Assembly (NCBI GenBank): GCA_029962745.1
Contig: CM057153.1
Location: 8,996,962-9,060,961, forward strand
DNA length: 64,000 bases
Source of the DNA: Echinometra lucunter
Lineage: Eukaryota; Echinodermata; Echinoidea; Camarodonta; Echinometridae
Direction: 5' to 3'
The notes under the pieces are model-generated. The model worked only from the letters and a program-made list of their open reading frames with translations. It was not told the DNA's origin and made no database searches. The translations under genes and the position numbers were made by a program. Position 1 is the stretch's first letter. Every line of letters begins with the position of its first letter. This document shows, piece after piece, positions 24,398-36,097 of the stretch.

Positions 24398-24495
24398 AAA
24401 AGAAGAAGAAGAGGGAGAAGAGAAAGAAGAAGAAGAAGAAGAAGAAGAAGAAGAAGAAGAAGAAGAAGAAGAAGAAGAAGAAGAAGAAGAAGAAA
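24398..24495. repeat. (GAA)n microsatellite
   Basis: About 90 bp of AGA repeats, giving poly-Arg and poly-Leu false frames. Confidence 0.9.
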
Positions 24496-24785
24496 AGGTA
24501 GAAGCAGAAGAAAAAGACAAAGGAGGAAGGAGAGTATATGAAGAGAGAGCATGGTCCCGTATATAACTACATAAAAGCCCTAATTTTGTTTATTTAGAAC
24601 TTAAATAAACTCACCTGTGACGCGCGACGTTGCCATTAACTGTCATCTTGCCCCCCATATCAAAATACCCTGGCGCCTCCCATGTACCTACCATTTTACA
24701 GTGTAATTTGAATTTAGAAGTTTGTGCAAAGCTTATTATGGAAGGAGAGGGAGAAAGCAGAACTGGAAGGAAAGAAGAAAAGGGA

Positions 24786-24891
24786 AAGAGAGAGAGAGCG
24801 AGAGAAAGATGAGATGAATAGGTATATGTATAAGAGAGAGAGGTGAAGAAGGGGAGATAGATAGATAGATAGAGAGAGAGAAATAGAGAGA

Positions 24892-24930
<39 letters not shown>
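24786..24930. repeat. (GA)n/(GATA)n tract
   Basis: AG-rich stretch ending in a pure GA run, with short GATA repeats. Confidence 0.85.
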
Positions 24931-24934
<4 letters not shown>

Positions 24935-25261
24935 GATAGTAAGACGTCATCGTCAAATACTATGATCCAACGCGTTGTGTATAGGATATCTATTCTGCGT
25001 GATGACTTCCGGATTTTCGAACTTCCTTATGTTCAGTTTAATATTTTTTGTGGTTTGTTTGCAAATACAGGGAGATAAAACACCCGGCTAAAAACACTCT
25101 TATGGTTGCGCTTTGAAAAACATTAGTATCCATTACGCGCTGATGATCCCCGGTCTGAATAACAGGTAGACTGTCGCCGTTGTCTACTAAAAGACGGCCT
25201 TCGTGCTGATCTTGGGTCATTGTCTATTTATAAGAGGTGATCAAGAAGGTGTCGCTCAGAT

Positions 25262-26218
25262 ATGGGAGACTTCATGGAACCATCACGGGTGGGTGTATCG
25301 GAAGCCCATCTCCAACGGTTTGCACAGGCGAAGAAAAAACAGCAATTAATCTGCGATGTCACGGGTAGTCTTATCCTTAAATTCAAAAACATGCTGGATG
25401 AAGTACCACAAATAGGTGAGAAATATATCTCTGTTTCGTGGATTATGCTCCCGCGACAATTGCTTTGAGAGTTATGGAAGCATCCTCCTCCCCCCGACCA
25501 GGGAAATGGTCTAGGAAAGAATTTCTCATTTACACAATGATTTAGGAGGGATATTAATCTCCTTGCTTTCCCATGGTCTGTATTTAACTGGTGATTAAAG
25601 GTTGGTATAGGGTTTTAGGTTATATTTATTGTTATCGGGTAAGTTTATAGTTACGGTCATTGCTTCTGGGGTAAAGTTAAGAGCAGGTTATGATGATAAT
25701 TTGAAAGTGGAACCAATACATCGTAGAACATGGGAGGGGGATGTAGTGAGAGGGTACTAATTCAAATCAATAGGTTGCGGTAAAGGTTAGTGTCATTGTT
25801 ATCTAGGTTATACCAACGTTTTAATTTCAATTTTACAGAAAGCCTATATTGTACTCAGTCCATATCTGATACATTTTCTGTAACAACGCTCTTGCATGTC
25901 TTGGGTAGCTGTGTGTCTACGGGGATGGACTTATCTTTATGTTGTGCGAAAGGACGCATCCGGAACGCAAAATGGAAAATTATTGAAAATCAAATTTTTC
26001 AAACAATGACTGATAATTTCACAGATAGCATGTAGACCTTCTAAATTGATATACAATTGTGGTATGATCTTTGCTAAAATTCTATTCCAGTATGTCAAAA
26101 TAGACATTTTAAATTTTGCAATTTTGTATTTAGCGTTCTGGACGCGTTCTTTCGCACAGCGACATAAAGATAAAACGCCTTAAAGGGAACCACAAGTAGG
26201 ATGAAACAAAAAATGGGA

Positions 26219-26265
<47 letters not shown>

Positions 26266-29200
26266 CGTGAGTCAGAAAGAGTTGCTCCCTCGTAGTTCCT
26301 AAACGCATAGCAAAACGTGCCGATTCGATTATAATGATCTTAATACATGACATACTGGCCACACCCACGCTACGCTCATTTTTTACTGTCAAAGCAGAGG
26401 AAATTTCCCGGCGGAAACATTACATTTTGTATGATTACTTTCCAGCCATGATTTTAATGACGATGATGATAATGACTGTGTAGAATATTGATAACGATAT
26501 CATAGCAATAGCTTTGATTCTCAGCGACGTATAATACGCATAAAAAACACATTTCTATGAAGAAAAAAGACTTCCATAGCCTGAACCTAAGACTAGTCAT
26601 GCACTGACGTCATAGAGGAACCCCCAAATTAACTGGCCGATTACGAAATCTCTCTATAGAAATAGCAAACAAAAGGAGGGCATTCGCCGTGGGCTGTAAC
26701 GTAGGCGCATAAAACGAGATGTTGCTCATGCAACGAAGAGACGAAGTCCTTCCATATTTCAAATACCTTGTCAGGATATTCCTATCAATATGTCATTTTC
26801 TAAAAAGGAAGAAGACGGCTAGAAAGGAAAAAAATAGGGTAGGAATAGGACAGGTAGGGAAGGAAAGAGTCTGTTTAAGAAGAGAGGGAGAGAAGAAAAT
26901 GAAAGAAAAAAATCCAACATAATTATTGGAGAGTTGACCCGATATTGTTCTAGGGTATACTAGAACCATAATGAAACACTAACGGAAAATCTGCTTGATT
27001 GCCTTCAGTTATTGCCCCCCCCCCCGTGTAAAGTCTTACAACCCCAAGTGACTAAAAAGAGATATAAGATATGAACAGAACGGAAGAGAATATCAACAGA
27101 AGAGAATATCAACATCGCCTTTATACATTTTCATCATCAGTTAGCATAATCTTAATCTACTTATTCCTACTGCACTCAAATTTTGTAGGGTTTATAAATG
27201 ACCTACGGCTACTTATTGGTCATAACTTTCGACTTTTTTGACATTTCATCAGATTATTGATTATTGATCTACCCTTTTTAAGCCCCCCCCCCCCCCCACC
27301 CGTGGATTTGGCAACAAATCTAGTTTTGTCCCATGCGTCAGAATATTTGCATTGCGCAATTCCCTGCCAAAAGGGTATTTACCACAGGTCTTTACTCTTA
27401 TAGTCTGCGCGCACAGACCCACATGTGACATTGTTTAAATTGTCGCGGTTCAAGCCTGAACCAGGATCTAAGGAGTTCATCAGCGCTAAATAGTGTGTGC
27501 TCTTCTATTTCAACAAGAGGAACGTATGGGCGAACTATTCGTCGATCTTCACAGACAAAATTATGCTTTTTGGAATTAAGTACTGTATGTCAAAAGACTA
27601 CGACAGCATGTTAAGGGATCGGGGAATCCCCATTACAGCATGACCTTATGGCTGGCTTCACCGTTGGAATGCAGGTCGTTACTTTAAAAGCGTACATTCA
27701 GGGCATGTGTCATAGATTTATTATGCGGGCATTAAATATGACTTATTCTTTAGTCATGATAGTCATCTACTTCAGTATTAACTGTTCGCATGCTGTTGGG
27801 TCCACCTCAACATCGGGCGAAAAGTACATGACACTTTTCTTTTCTCTTCACTCCTTTTCCCTTTGTGTGCGCGTTTGTAGACCCCTATGAATCTCCCCTC
27901 CATCTTTCACCCCCTCTTTCTCCCTTACCTGCCATTAAACTCTCATTCTCATATTAATTTCTGGTAAATGTTTTTGTTTACAGATGACGCCTTTTTTCTG
28001 TCTTTTTCCGTATGACGACAAGTTGCATTTGAAAACAAAACCAAATAAAAAAGACAGCAATACATTACACATGAATTTGTGTTTGGACAGGGCAATCATA
28101 TCAGGAATATTGAGCAAAAACAAAATGAATTAATCAATTACCCCGCGGTCAGTTTTTCATATACTGACCGTGGGGTTGGGTGGGGTGGGCTGCCGCCATT
28201 CCTTCTCCAACTCAATGTTAAAGCAAATCCTGCTTTCTCACCTTTAAAAAATGTGTTTTATTTATCCATGTTTCTTACTGTGGAGACAACTCACTGAAAA
28301 GATGTGCATTTTGGCATCCCACCCCTCATCTGCCAATGCAATAATGAATTCTAATGATCAAAGTGGATTTCTTTTAAAAGGTTATATCGGTGATCAGACT
28401 GACTCGAAGACATCAAATACAGGGGAAGCGCGATGGCTCAGTAGAAAAGCAGCTGTACTGGTGTTCACCGGGTTCGGAACCAAGTCGATGCGTTGGGTGA
28501 TGTTCGTTATTCCGAAACACGCAAATTGCGTATGCCTAGATGTTCGTTAGTCCGAAAATGAAAAAGGGTTCGTTAATCCGAACATTTATGGCGTTATTCC
28601 GAAGGTTCGATAGTCCGAAGGTTCGTTAACCTGAAAATGAAATAATTTCGTTATTCCGAAAGTTCGATAGTCCGAAAATGATATAAGGTTCGTTAGTCCG
28701 AATATAACTAACGAGCCTTATTTCATTTTCGGACTAACGAACCTTCGGAATAACGAAGTAAACGAACCTTATTTCGTTTTCGGATTGACGAACCTTCGGA
28801 ATAACGAACCTTATTTCATTTTCGGACTAACGAACCTTCGGACTAACGAATCTTCGGAGTAACGAACCTCCGGAATAACGAGCTGTAACCGATGCGTTAG
28901 TGCCCTTTGGTAAGGCATTAATCGTCATTACCAAGTTCCTCGGAGGGGACTTAAAACAGTCTGTACCGCGCCGGGTTGCTTGATTACACAATATGCCATG
29001 GTTTCTTACCAGTCCGACGGAAATAATCTATCATTAAACAAATTTGAAAGTGTTCATTTTCATGTCGAGGGTCTAGTGCAACAAAGAGCTATCTGCATTT
29101 TTGGCGATTTTGATAAATCTTGAAATAAAGACACACTGCAATTTAAAGCAGATAACCATATCTATTTTGGGTGACACCCAGCTGTAGCAAAGTTTGCTGC

Positions 29201-30313
29201 TGTGGAAACCGTTGTTACCGATGGGTTCCTATTACTGGATCATTTTGATTTCGAAATCTCATTCAAATGAAAAATGAAGATAGCCCTTTGTTCCTAAACC
29301 CTATTGTGTTCTTTTGTATCTGCAGGAATTGACTCGGTATCAGTGCACGAGAAAATGGATGTTCTTGCAGGAAGGATCAGGAGTCTGAAAAGTGACCTGC
29401 TCCGAAAGAAAATGAAAATAGCCTTTTTCGGCGGGTAAGTCTGACATTAAATCTTGAAAATGAACGAGTTTAGATGGATATCATCATTTTGTCTATAACT
29501 CAAGAGTTGTCGCTGCTATAGGAAGTATTTTCAGCCCTAGTCAGAGGGTTCAATTCCTCTTGATTGCTTTGGGTCCCATAATCCCCAGGTCAGAAAGTCC
29601 AGTGCTAGAATTCTATAGCAATAAAATATTTGGATGAATGTTGATGATCAGCCCATACAAATATCATGATTTTCGTTTCTCTATAAACCAGATTTTACGC
29701 TGCTTTTGGTAGTATTTTCAGTCCTTGTTAGAAGGCTCGACCTGATAAACTGTCCCGGTTAACTGTACCTTGACCACATCTGATTTCGGTCCCCGAATCA
29801 CAAAGTCAGATGTTCAGTGCTATAACCTCCGAACCACTGAAAATAATTTCTTATAGAATCCCTTCTCAATAATTTCATTATGATACATCGAAATCCCATC
29901 AGGACTTAACCAAAAGAGCACATTACTTTGAAAAACTGATTCCATGATAATATCGGATAACAAAAATAATTCTGGATAACTTTTATCTTGTTAGTACGAG
30001 TAGCGGGAAGACAACCACATTGAATGCCATGATTGAACGAGAGCTTCTTCCTTCCGGGATGGGCGATACAACGAGCTGCTTCATACAGGTAGAGAAAGTG
30101 ACACAAAATGGCATTGGTGGTGATGAAAATGATAAAGGTGGTCTTAAAGGAAGTTTAGAATGCACGAGAAGAAAGGAAGTCCAAGATCATAACGCAATGA
30201 AGGGGACAGATCAACCGACAGCTTCTTATTTCTTCGTCAGGGAAGTCGAGGTCCGAGAGAAGGAAGCTTCGCTTAACTCTCTCTTGGAAAACAAACAGCC
30301 TCTCGAGCAAAAG
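25262..30313 (+). CDS. Second mitofusin-like gene copy, 5' exons 1-3 only (partial)
   Basis: Exons 25262-25415, 29326-29434 and 29995-30313 are in frame with the same intron phases (1, 2, 0) as the gene at 3889 and encode 194 residues. The start is MGDFMEPSRVGVSEAHLQRF; the P-loop reads FGGTSSGKTT; switch I is LPSGMGDTTSCF. The exon 3 insert loop is longer than in copy 1. About 47 nt around the switch I codons are identical to copy 1, including silent positions, whereas the introns are unrelated. No exon 4-16 equivalent is found downstream. A MITE (30463) and the N gap (30846) follow exon 3, so the rest is either missing from the assembly or truly lost. No stop or frameshift is seen in the three exons. 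Confidence 0.78.
25931..26173. mobile_element. Inverted-repeat MITE (TTATCTTTATG termini)
   Basis: Left TTATCTTTATGTTGTGCGAA and right TTCGCACAGCGACATAAAGA are complementary apart from a 3-base difference. GGACGCATCCGGAACGC is matched in the other arm. Lies in intron 1 of the second GTPase copy. Confidence 0.7.
26220..26262. repeat. (GA)n microsatellite
   Basis: Pure GA run next to the MITE. Confidence 0.9.
26263..28421. other. Intron 1 of second GTPase copy: no coding signal
   Basis: AT-rich with C runs at about 27008-27015 and 27284-27297. No exon or confident repeat recognised. Confidence 0.5.
28422..28995 (+). mobile_element. tRNA-derived SINE (second family), split by an insertion
   Basis: The head is GCGCGATGGCTCAGT with B box GGGTTCGGAACC (28422-28494). 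The body resumes at 28899 with GTAAGGCATTAATCGTCATT-type sequence and TTCCTCGGAGGGGACTTAAA. The 395 bp between belong to a foldback element flanked by a direct repeat of the SINE sequence. Confidence 0.68.
28495..28889. mobile_element. Foldback minisatellite element (TTCGTTA.TCCGAA units) with 9-bp target duplication
   Basis: Left half is made of GTTCGTTAGTCCGAA / GTTCGTTATTCCGAA units and the right half of their complements, centred near 28710. CGATGCGTT lies at 28486-28494 and again at 28890-28898, directly flanking it. Confidence 0.75.
29071..29300. mobile_element. MITE family B, copy 1
   Basis: Ends GTCTAGTGCAACAAAGAGCT and complement of GGTTTAGGAACAAAGGGCTA. The interior GACACCCAGCTGTAGCAAAG is shared with the element at 49545-49796. 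Ends 25 bp before exon 2 of the second GTPase copy. Confidence 0.72.
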
Positions 30314-30462
30314 GTTTGTAAGTTTTACATGATTTTTTTTCCCAAGTGTGCACGAAAACAAATTTTTCCCCTTAATTTCCTCGTTGTCTTAATGCTGCGG
30401 TTGACACAGGGTCTGTAGAAAACGGTAAACCTTGACTTCGAAACACAGTCATGATAGTAGAT

Positions 30463-30613
30463 CAGGGCCCCATTTCATAAAACTTGTTATCACTAACAGC
30501 TGCCACATTTCTTTGACAAATTTGCTCTCAGCCAATCAGATGCAAGGATTTCAGTAGCTTATAACAGTCATTGCAACTTGTTATTGATAACAAGTTTTAT
30601 GAAACACCCCCTG
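30463..30613. mobile_element. Foldback MITE (CAGGGCCCCATTTCATAAAA)
   Basis: Left ATTTCATAAAACTTGTTATC and right complementary GATAACAAGTTTTATGAAAC. The interior contains CAGCCAATCAGATGCAAGG. Confidence 0.72.
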
Positions 30614-30845
30614 GTATTTACTTTGAACCATCACTCCATTTCATGGTTACTTCTGTTGCTAATTCCAGTTGTGCGACAAAAGCGCTTATTCAAGCCCAGA
30701 AATTGGGAAGGTGAAATAAAACTCTTTTTTGTATATGGCTGCTGATACACCTGAACACCGCTGAATGTTTTTAAGAACCTCTTTTCAGCAGTGCTGACCC
30801 ACGCAGTATACAAAGGAAAAACGCACTTACATCCTTCCCTGATAA

Positions 30846-31345
30846 NNNNNNNNNNNNNNNNNNNNNNNNNNNNNNNNNNNNNNNNNNNNNNNNNNNNNNN
30901 NNNNNNNNNNNNNNNNNNNNNNNNNNNNNNNNNNNNNNNNNNNNNNNNNNNNNNNNNNNNNNNNNNNNNNNNNNNNNNNNNNNNNNNNNNNNNNNNNNNN
31001 NNNNNNNNNNNNNNNNNNNNNNNNNNNNNNNNNNNNNNNNNNNNNNNNNNNNNNNNNNNNNNNNNNNNNNNNNNNNNNNNNNNNNNNNNNNNNNNNNNNN
31101 NNNNNNNNNNNNNNNNNNNNNNNNNNNNNNNNNNNNNNNNNNNNNNNNNNNNNNNNNNNNNNNNNNNNNNNNNNNNNNNNNNNNNNNNNNNNNNNNNNNN
31201 NNNNNNNNNNNNNNNNNNNNNNNNNNNNNNNNNNNNNNNNNNNNNNNNNNNNNNNNNNNNNNNNNNNNNNNNNNNNNNNNNNNNNNNNNNNNNNNNNNNN
31301 NNNNNNNNNNNNNNNNNNNNNNNNNNNNNNNNNNNNNNNNNNNNN
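30846..31345. other. Assembly gap (500 N)
   Basis: Exactly 500 N, the usual placeholder for a gap of unknown length. It falls where exons 4-16 of the second GTPase copy would be expected. Confidence 0.98.
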
Positions 31346-31561
31346 AAAAGAATATTTCAAACTTGTTTTGTTTTCTTTTATGGGGAGAGGAATAATATGT
31401 TATCAAAAAAAAACTAACATTTCAGCGTTACTGCCATACATTGGGGAATATTTTCACTTAAAAATAAAATATTAAAATGTTTTTTGATAATGATTTGCTT
31501 TATGCAAAAATAAAAATTCAGATATTGGAGGGACAATATGGCTGCGTAGGAGTAAGCTCGT

Positions 31562-31900
31562 GTGCGGAGGGAGCGGAGACAATTTGTAAATAGTTCGTTC
31601 AAAAAGTGTGACTTTTCCATCTGTGTTACTATGAATAAGAAAGCGAAAAAACTCAGAGATCATCGTGTTACAGGAAACTCCCCTGCCAAGAAGAAATTCT
31701 GTGATATTTTAGTGGATGAAGTTGAGGTCGAGACAGCAAAGAACATCTCTGCTGCTAACGGCAGTAACGGGGTCTCAGCCGGGTTTGTAGACTTCGAAGC
31801 CAGACAGGAGGCTAGGTTTGAGGCTCTGCTCAAAGAATGTAAGGAATGTCGTGATGAACATGCCGGTGTCATAGAAGATTTCTTCCAGGCAGTTGATTGA
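31562..31900 (+). CDS. Unrecognised short ORF (112 aa; Lys/Glu rich)
   Basis: Continuous frame to TGA, with a better internal start at 31631 (MNKKAKKLRDHR). The C-terminal half is acidic and helical (FEARQEARFEALLKECKECR). It is preceded by a GC-richer leader. It could be a fragment of a LINE ORF1 or a lone exon. No domain recognised; no splice sites argued. Confidence 0.3.
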   Translation: MRRERRQFVNSSFKKCDFSICVTMNKKAKKLRDHRVTGNSPAKKKFCDILVDEVEVETAKNISAANGSNGVSAGFVDFEARQEARFEALLKECKECRDEHAGVIEDFFQAVD

Positions 31901-34900
31901 ATCCTCCGGAACCAATCGCTTGAATATTTACCCGCCGATTAGATCCGATTTGGTCGACTAAATGCGATCGTCATAGGCGATTAGTTCCGACCAGGCGATT
32001 CGTTCCTTTCCACCATTCGACGAAGGATTTAGCTGCGAAGGCGATCCGAATCTCTATTGTGCTAACGCATCACGTCATGGTAACACCCCTAAAGAAAAGT
32101 GTACTCTTCTGGTCACTTTTGGAGCCAATCAAACTCCTCCAAATCAGCCACACATGGCAGAACGAGCATCGTTGGTCAATGTTAATTCCCGCTTCCCATC
32201 GATTAGCCAAACGCGTTGGCGGGGGGGGGGGGGGGGGCAATAAGGTCAGTTGTGTGAAGTTATGGATGCCAAGGCATATGCTTGTGGAGGGGGGGGGAAG
32301 AAATGGGATATGTATTTCGGTAACTCTATCCTGTCTATAAAGTTATTCTCTCTTAGTCATTTATTCATTCGTTCCCATTTGTGGGGGGGGGGGGGGGGGG
32401 GGGGGGGACGAGGGGGGGGGGGGGAGGTTTGTCAAGATTTGAAATGTTGGCTGGTCATCCGATTTGGTTCCAAATTCTCACACCTTCCCCCCCCCCTTTT
32501 TGACCACTTGTTCATATACAGGTACATCTACATTCCAGACTACCAGTTACATAACATGTCTGGTGCTCGCTGCCATGAGTGAGTTACTGACGCAGCAGGG
32601 GAGAAGATTAGTATATCAGACTGAAAACAAACAGAGAGTGTGAGAACATACAGGCAGAGTGTGGGAAAGGGATTATGATGATGATGATGTGGACTGAAAT
32701 GAGATGAGAGGAGGAAATGATTATGACACAATACAAGGATTTTGAGTTTTTTAATACTTTTAAAGAAATATATCTTTACATGTATGTACAGGTCAGTGCG
32801 TTACTTAGATCGAAGGGCGAAAGATCGTCATTTAAAAAAAAAAGACAAAAAAATAAATTTTGAATTACGGTATAAAGTGTCACAAAGGACATTTCCAGAG
32901 GTTTTTTTCCTGACTTTCTGCGCAGAGACTATGGGCAATTTCGAAAGTATTGTGCAGCTGCATGAAATAAGTAAGCCCAAAACTTCTTTGAAGATTAAAT
33001 GTTCTAATATTCATGGGGGGGGGGGGGGGGGGGGTTAAATCGGGTAAATAGGGATAATTGTCCTATGGGGTGAACGTCAAGGAATTGTAATGTCCTGCGG
33101 GTATATTGCAGGGTTTATATTCGAAACCATGCATTGGTTTAACTTCTGATTTATGTTTATTCCCGCATTATGACGAAAACTATAAGTGGAATAATTACTT
33201 ATATCTGTGTGGTAATAGTTGAAAGGTCATGTATTATGTGACATTTTCAAGATAAAATGGAAAATTAGTTTCCACTTTACTGCAATCGTACTTTTTTCCC
33301 GATAAGTCGATAAGAGGTAATTAATCCCTTTAGGTAATTATGTTGTTTTCTTTTGAAGTTCATCTGAGTACGCTAAGTATATTTTGCAGATTATTGTTGC
33401 TTAGTTTTCATTAATGATTTGAACTTGTGTTTTCCGCCCTTCCGCTAGTAGGCATAAACTTTTCACTGCAATTTCTAAAATCTGAACAAATCAGAACAAA
33501 AAATAAACTATAACAACAACAAACACACCATTATCATTTGGGCTCTGATAGGAAGGGATCATGACAAATAGCATGAGTCTTATGTTGTAAAGTTTGTTGT
33601 TGTTGTATTCTCAAAGATATTTTCAAATGATATTTTGTCCTAATTTGAAAGAAAAAGAAAACATTTAAGTGTCACTTGGAGTATGCCACTGTAAAAGTGT
33701 GCTGTCAAATATAATTGTTTGCTCCTCTAATTTCTAAGAAAATATGTAAAGGTTACATGTAATTCATTAGAAATCACCACATCTGTTCATCGAGAATTCA
33801 ACATTATATTAGATAATGACATTAATTATTGTACACAAGATACAATAATTGTAATTTCAATGTGTAAAATGAAAAAAAAAAAGCATGTTAGGTGCTATTA
33901 TTCTTTCAGCACCGGCATACTGTTATGGGGCTTGGGGGCCGTAGCCCCCCCCCCCCGCCCTCTCCAAAAAAAAAAAAAATCCACTAAAAAAATTAAAGCA
34001 AGGGAAAAGGGAACAAATTAAATTACCTCCCGGATATAGATGTCCTGATCTATGACAAAATAACATTTTCATTAAGTCGATTTTTGAATTGGTCTCTTCG
34101 CTAGCTGGCAACTTTTCACAAATGTGCTTATGTCATGTTCTGCCCCCCCCTCATATTATTTTGACTAATTACGCCACTGTTTTTCAGGGAGAATTTTATT
34201 AGAGGGTACTAGTATTTTCTTTGATGTTGGATATTATTTTGCAACCACAATGTGACAAAAAAATGGGTAAGCTGATGTTGGTAAAAAAAAAAATGTTGGG
34301 TAAAAAGATTTGACCAACAACCGAGCAACACAGAAGGCATTTTAAGCTACCTAAAGGCAAAAGCCAATATGTTGGGGGGGGGGGGGTGCCGCCCCTGAAA
34401 CCCCGCTAGGGCCCTATCTGCAGGATCTGGATTTCGCCTGTTTGGGTGTCAGCTCCCCTCTCCCTCTAATAACGTTCCGAAACTTTATTCAAATGACGTT
34501 TGTTTGCTTGGATCAGCTACGCAAAACGCTTGGAGGAATCTGGTTAAGAAAACTTCATGTATATTATGGTGATCTCATGGACTCTTTGCAGCATTTATAG
34601 TGAGAAACTTCATTCACCTTGTCCATGCAACAAAACTTTATTACTGTATTCGTCATAGCCCATATGGAGCTTCTCTGGATGTTTTGGGGACTTCAACTGT
34701 TTTTTTGACCTTGCCTTTAAGGCTTTATTTCAATAGTATTATTGTTAGCTTACGAGTCGTCTTTCTCTCTCTCTCTCTCTCTCTCGCTCTCTCACTTTGC
34801 TAGTAATCTGTACTCTGGTAGGCCTACATGTTTAGCTTGTATTTAATTTTGCCTTTTATGTATTGCATGCGTGCTCTTTGTATGTACACTGTACATCGTA

Positions 34901-34904
34901 TTTT
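31901..34904. other. Non-coding stretch with long G and C homopolymers
   Basis: G runs at about 32220-32237, 32382-32424, 33016-33034 and 34375-34386, and a C run at about 33946-33957. A (CT)n tract sits at 34762-34795. No exon supported. Confidence 0.5.
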
Positions 34905-35693
34905 GTATAGACCAATCCCACAACGCAAGAGGGCAGCAGACTGTTCGACACAGTTCGACAACTGCGGTGGGCGCTCCAACTTTTACAGTACACAAATCAG
35001 TAGCGTGTTATGTACATTTGTTCGATTTTGGGGGTCTATTTTGACCAATATATGCAGATTTCTTTTAATATCTGCAATGAGAAATTATCGGGGAAGTTCA
35101 GGTCACAGCTGTGCGGTGCTCAAATGCCACAAGAATGGGAGAAAGTTTAAAAATTGGAAGCTAACTGAGTGCAAAATTCACTCGCTTTTGACTCATGAAG
35201 CCTGTTTGTGTGAGAAGCTGTACTCCCTACACAGGTTTCCGTAAGCAATGTGAAGAAATTTGTCGCCAGTGGGTAAAAACATCAACAGAAAGGACTTTGA
35301 AGTCAAGAAACATAATCGTTATGTACGGCGTAAAATTTAATGAGTGAAAACAAAAGTAAACGGGGTAAGATTGAGAGCTCCCGTTTACTACGGCTTCTAT
35401 GCTGCAATCGAACTTTTACTGACAAAACTAAGTTGAAAAACAATCGAAAGTACAAAAATACATCATACCTTCATCTGTCAGATATGGCCATTGTCTTACC
35501 TCATCTACCCATGTATCCATGCTTTGTTTTATTGATCTAGAATAAAGTAAATGGAACAATATCGGGGCATATCTCATATCTTACATTCATTTTGTACACA
35601 GAGCCAATCGCGGTCAGCGCGCTTGCCCCCCGCAGCAATGGCGTCGCTGATAGAGGGCCAAATACATATACCGCAGGTGAAATTGGTCTATAC
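34905..35693. mobile_element. DNA-transposon remnant with 12-bp TIRs carrying a THAP-like fragment
   Basis: GTATAGACCAAT at the left and ATTGGTCTATAC at the right are exact inverse complements. The element is about 0.79 kb and contains a zinc-finger fragment but no transposase catalytic core, so it looks non-autonomous. Confidence 0.55.
35077..35340 (+). pseudogene. THAP-type zinc-finger fragment, frameshifted
   Basis: Reads SCAVLKCHKNGRKFKNWKL, then CLCEKLYSLHRFP, with stop at 35242. A shift in frame continues as KQCEEICRQWVKTSTERTLK. CxxxC, HRFP and the following Trp are THAP landmarks (zinc-coordinating DNA-binding domain of transposases and their domesticated descendants). One frameshift; no downstream transposase. 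Confidence 0.55.
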
Positions 35694-36097
35694 TTTTCTG
35701 CATTAAGAGCTAAAAGTTTCAACCAATCAGTGTTTATTCTCATAATGAAAGTTTATCTCCTAGTCATGCTAGTTTTAGAACCTTAAATTGTCTCTGACTC
35801 CCTCAAGCCATAGCTACGTTCTACGACAAGGTTGTTTTTGATTTAAAGCCTTGTTTTTCACCTTGCACGTTCGTCGCCTTTTTTAAAGAGTTATCTCAAT
35901 CACTACAACTTTTTTGTGTTTTTTCTTTTCTTTTCTTTCTTCTTTTTTTTTCGTTATTTACTATGTGGCAGAATATTTTCTTTTTTTATGGTTAGTGTAC
36001 TCAATGTATTCATCTTGTTAGATGGTGTCTACGATGAAACTCAAAACAGTATTTAAATATTTTGGCTATAAGCACTTGATTGTAGTAATCCTTTACT

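Noticed and set aside
25224..25240. TATTTATAAG as a TATA box for the second GTPase copy
   Set aside because: Only about 25 bp from the ATG, leaving no 5' leader, and there is no equivalent upstream of copy 1.
30771..31417. Open frames across the N block
   Set aside because: Translation of N bases; not sequence.
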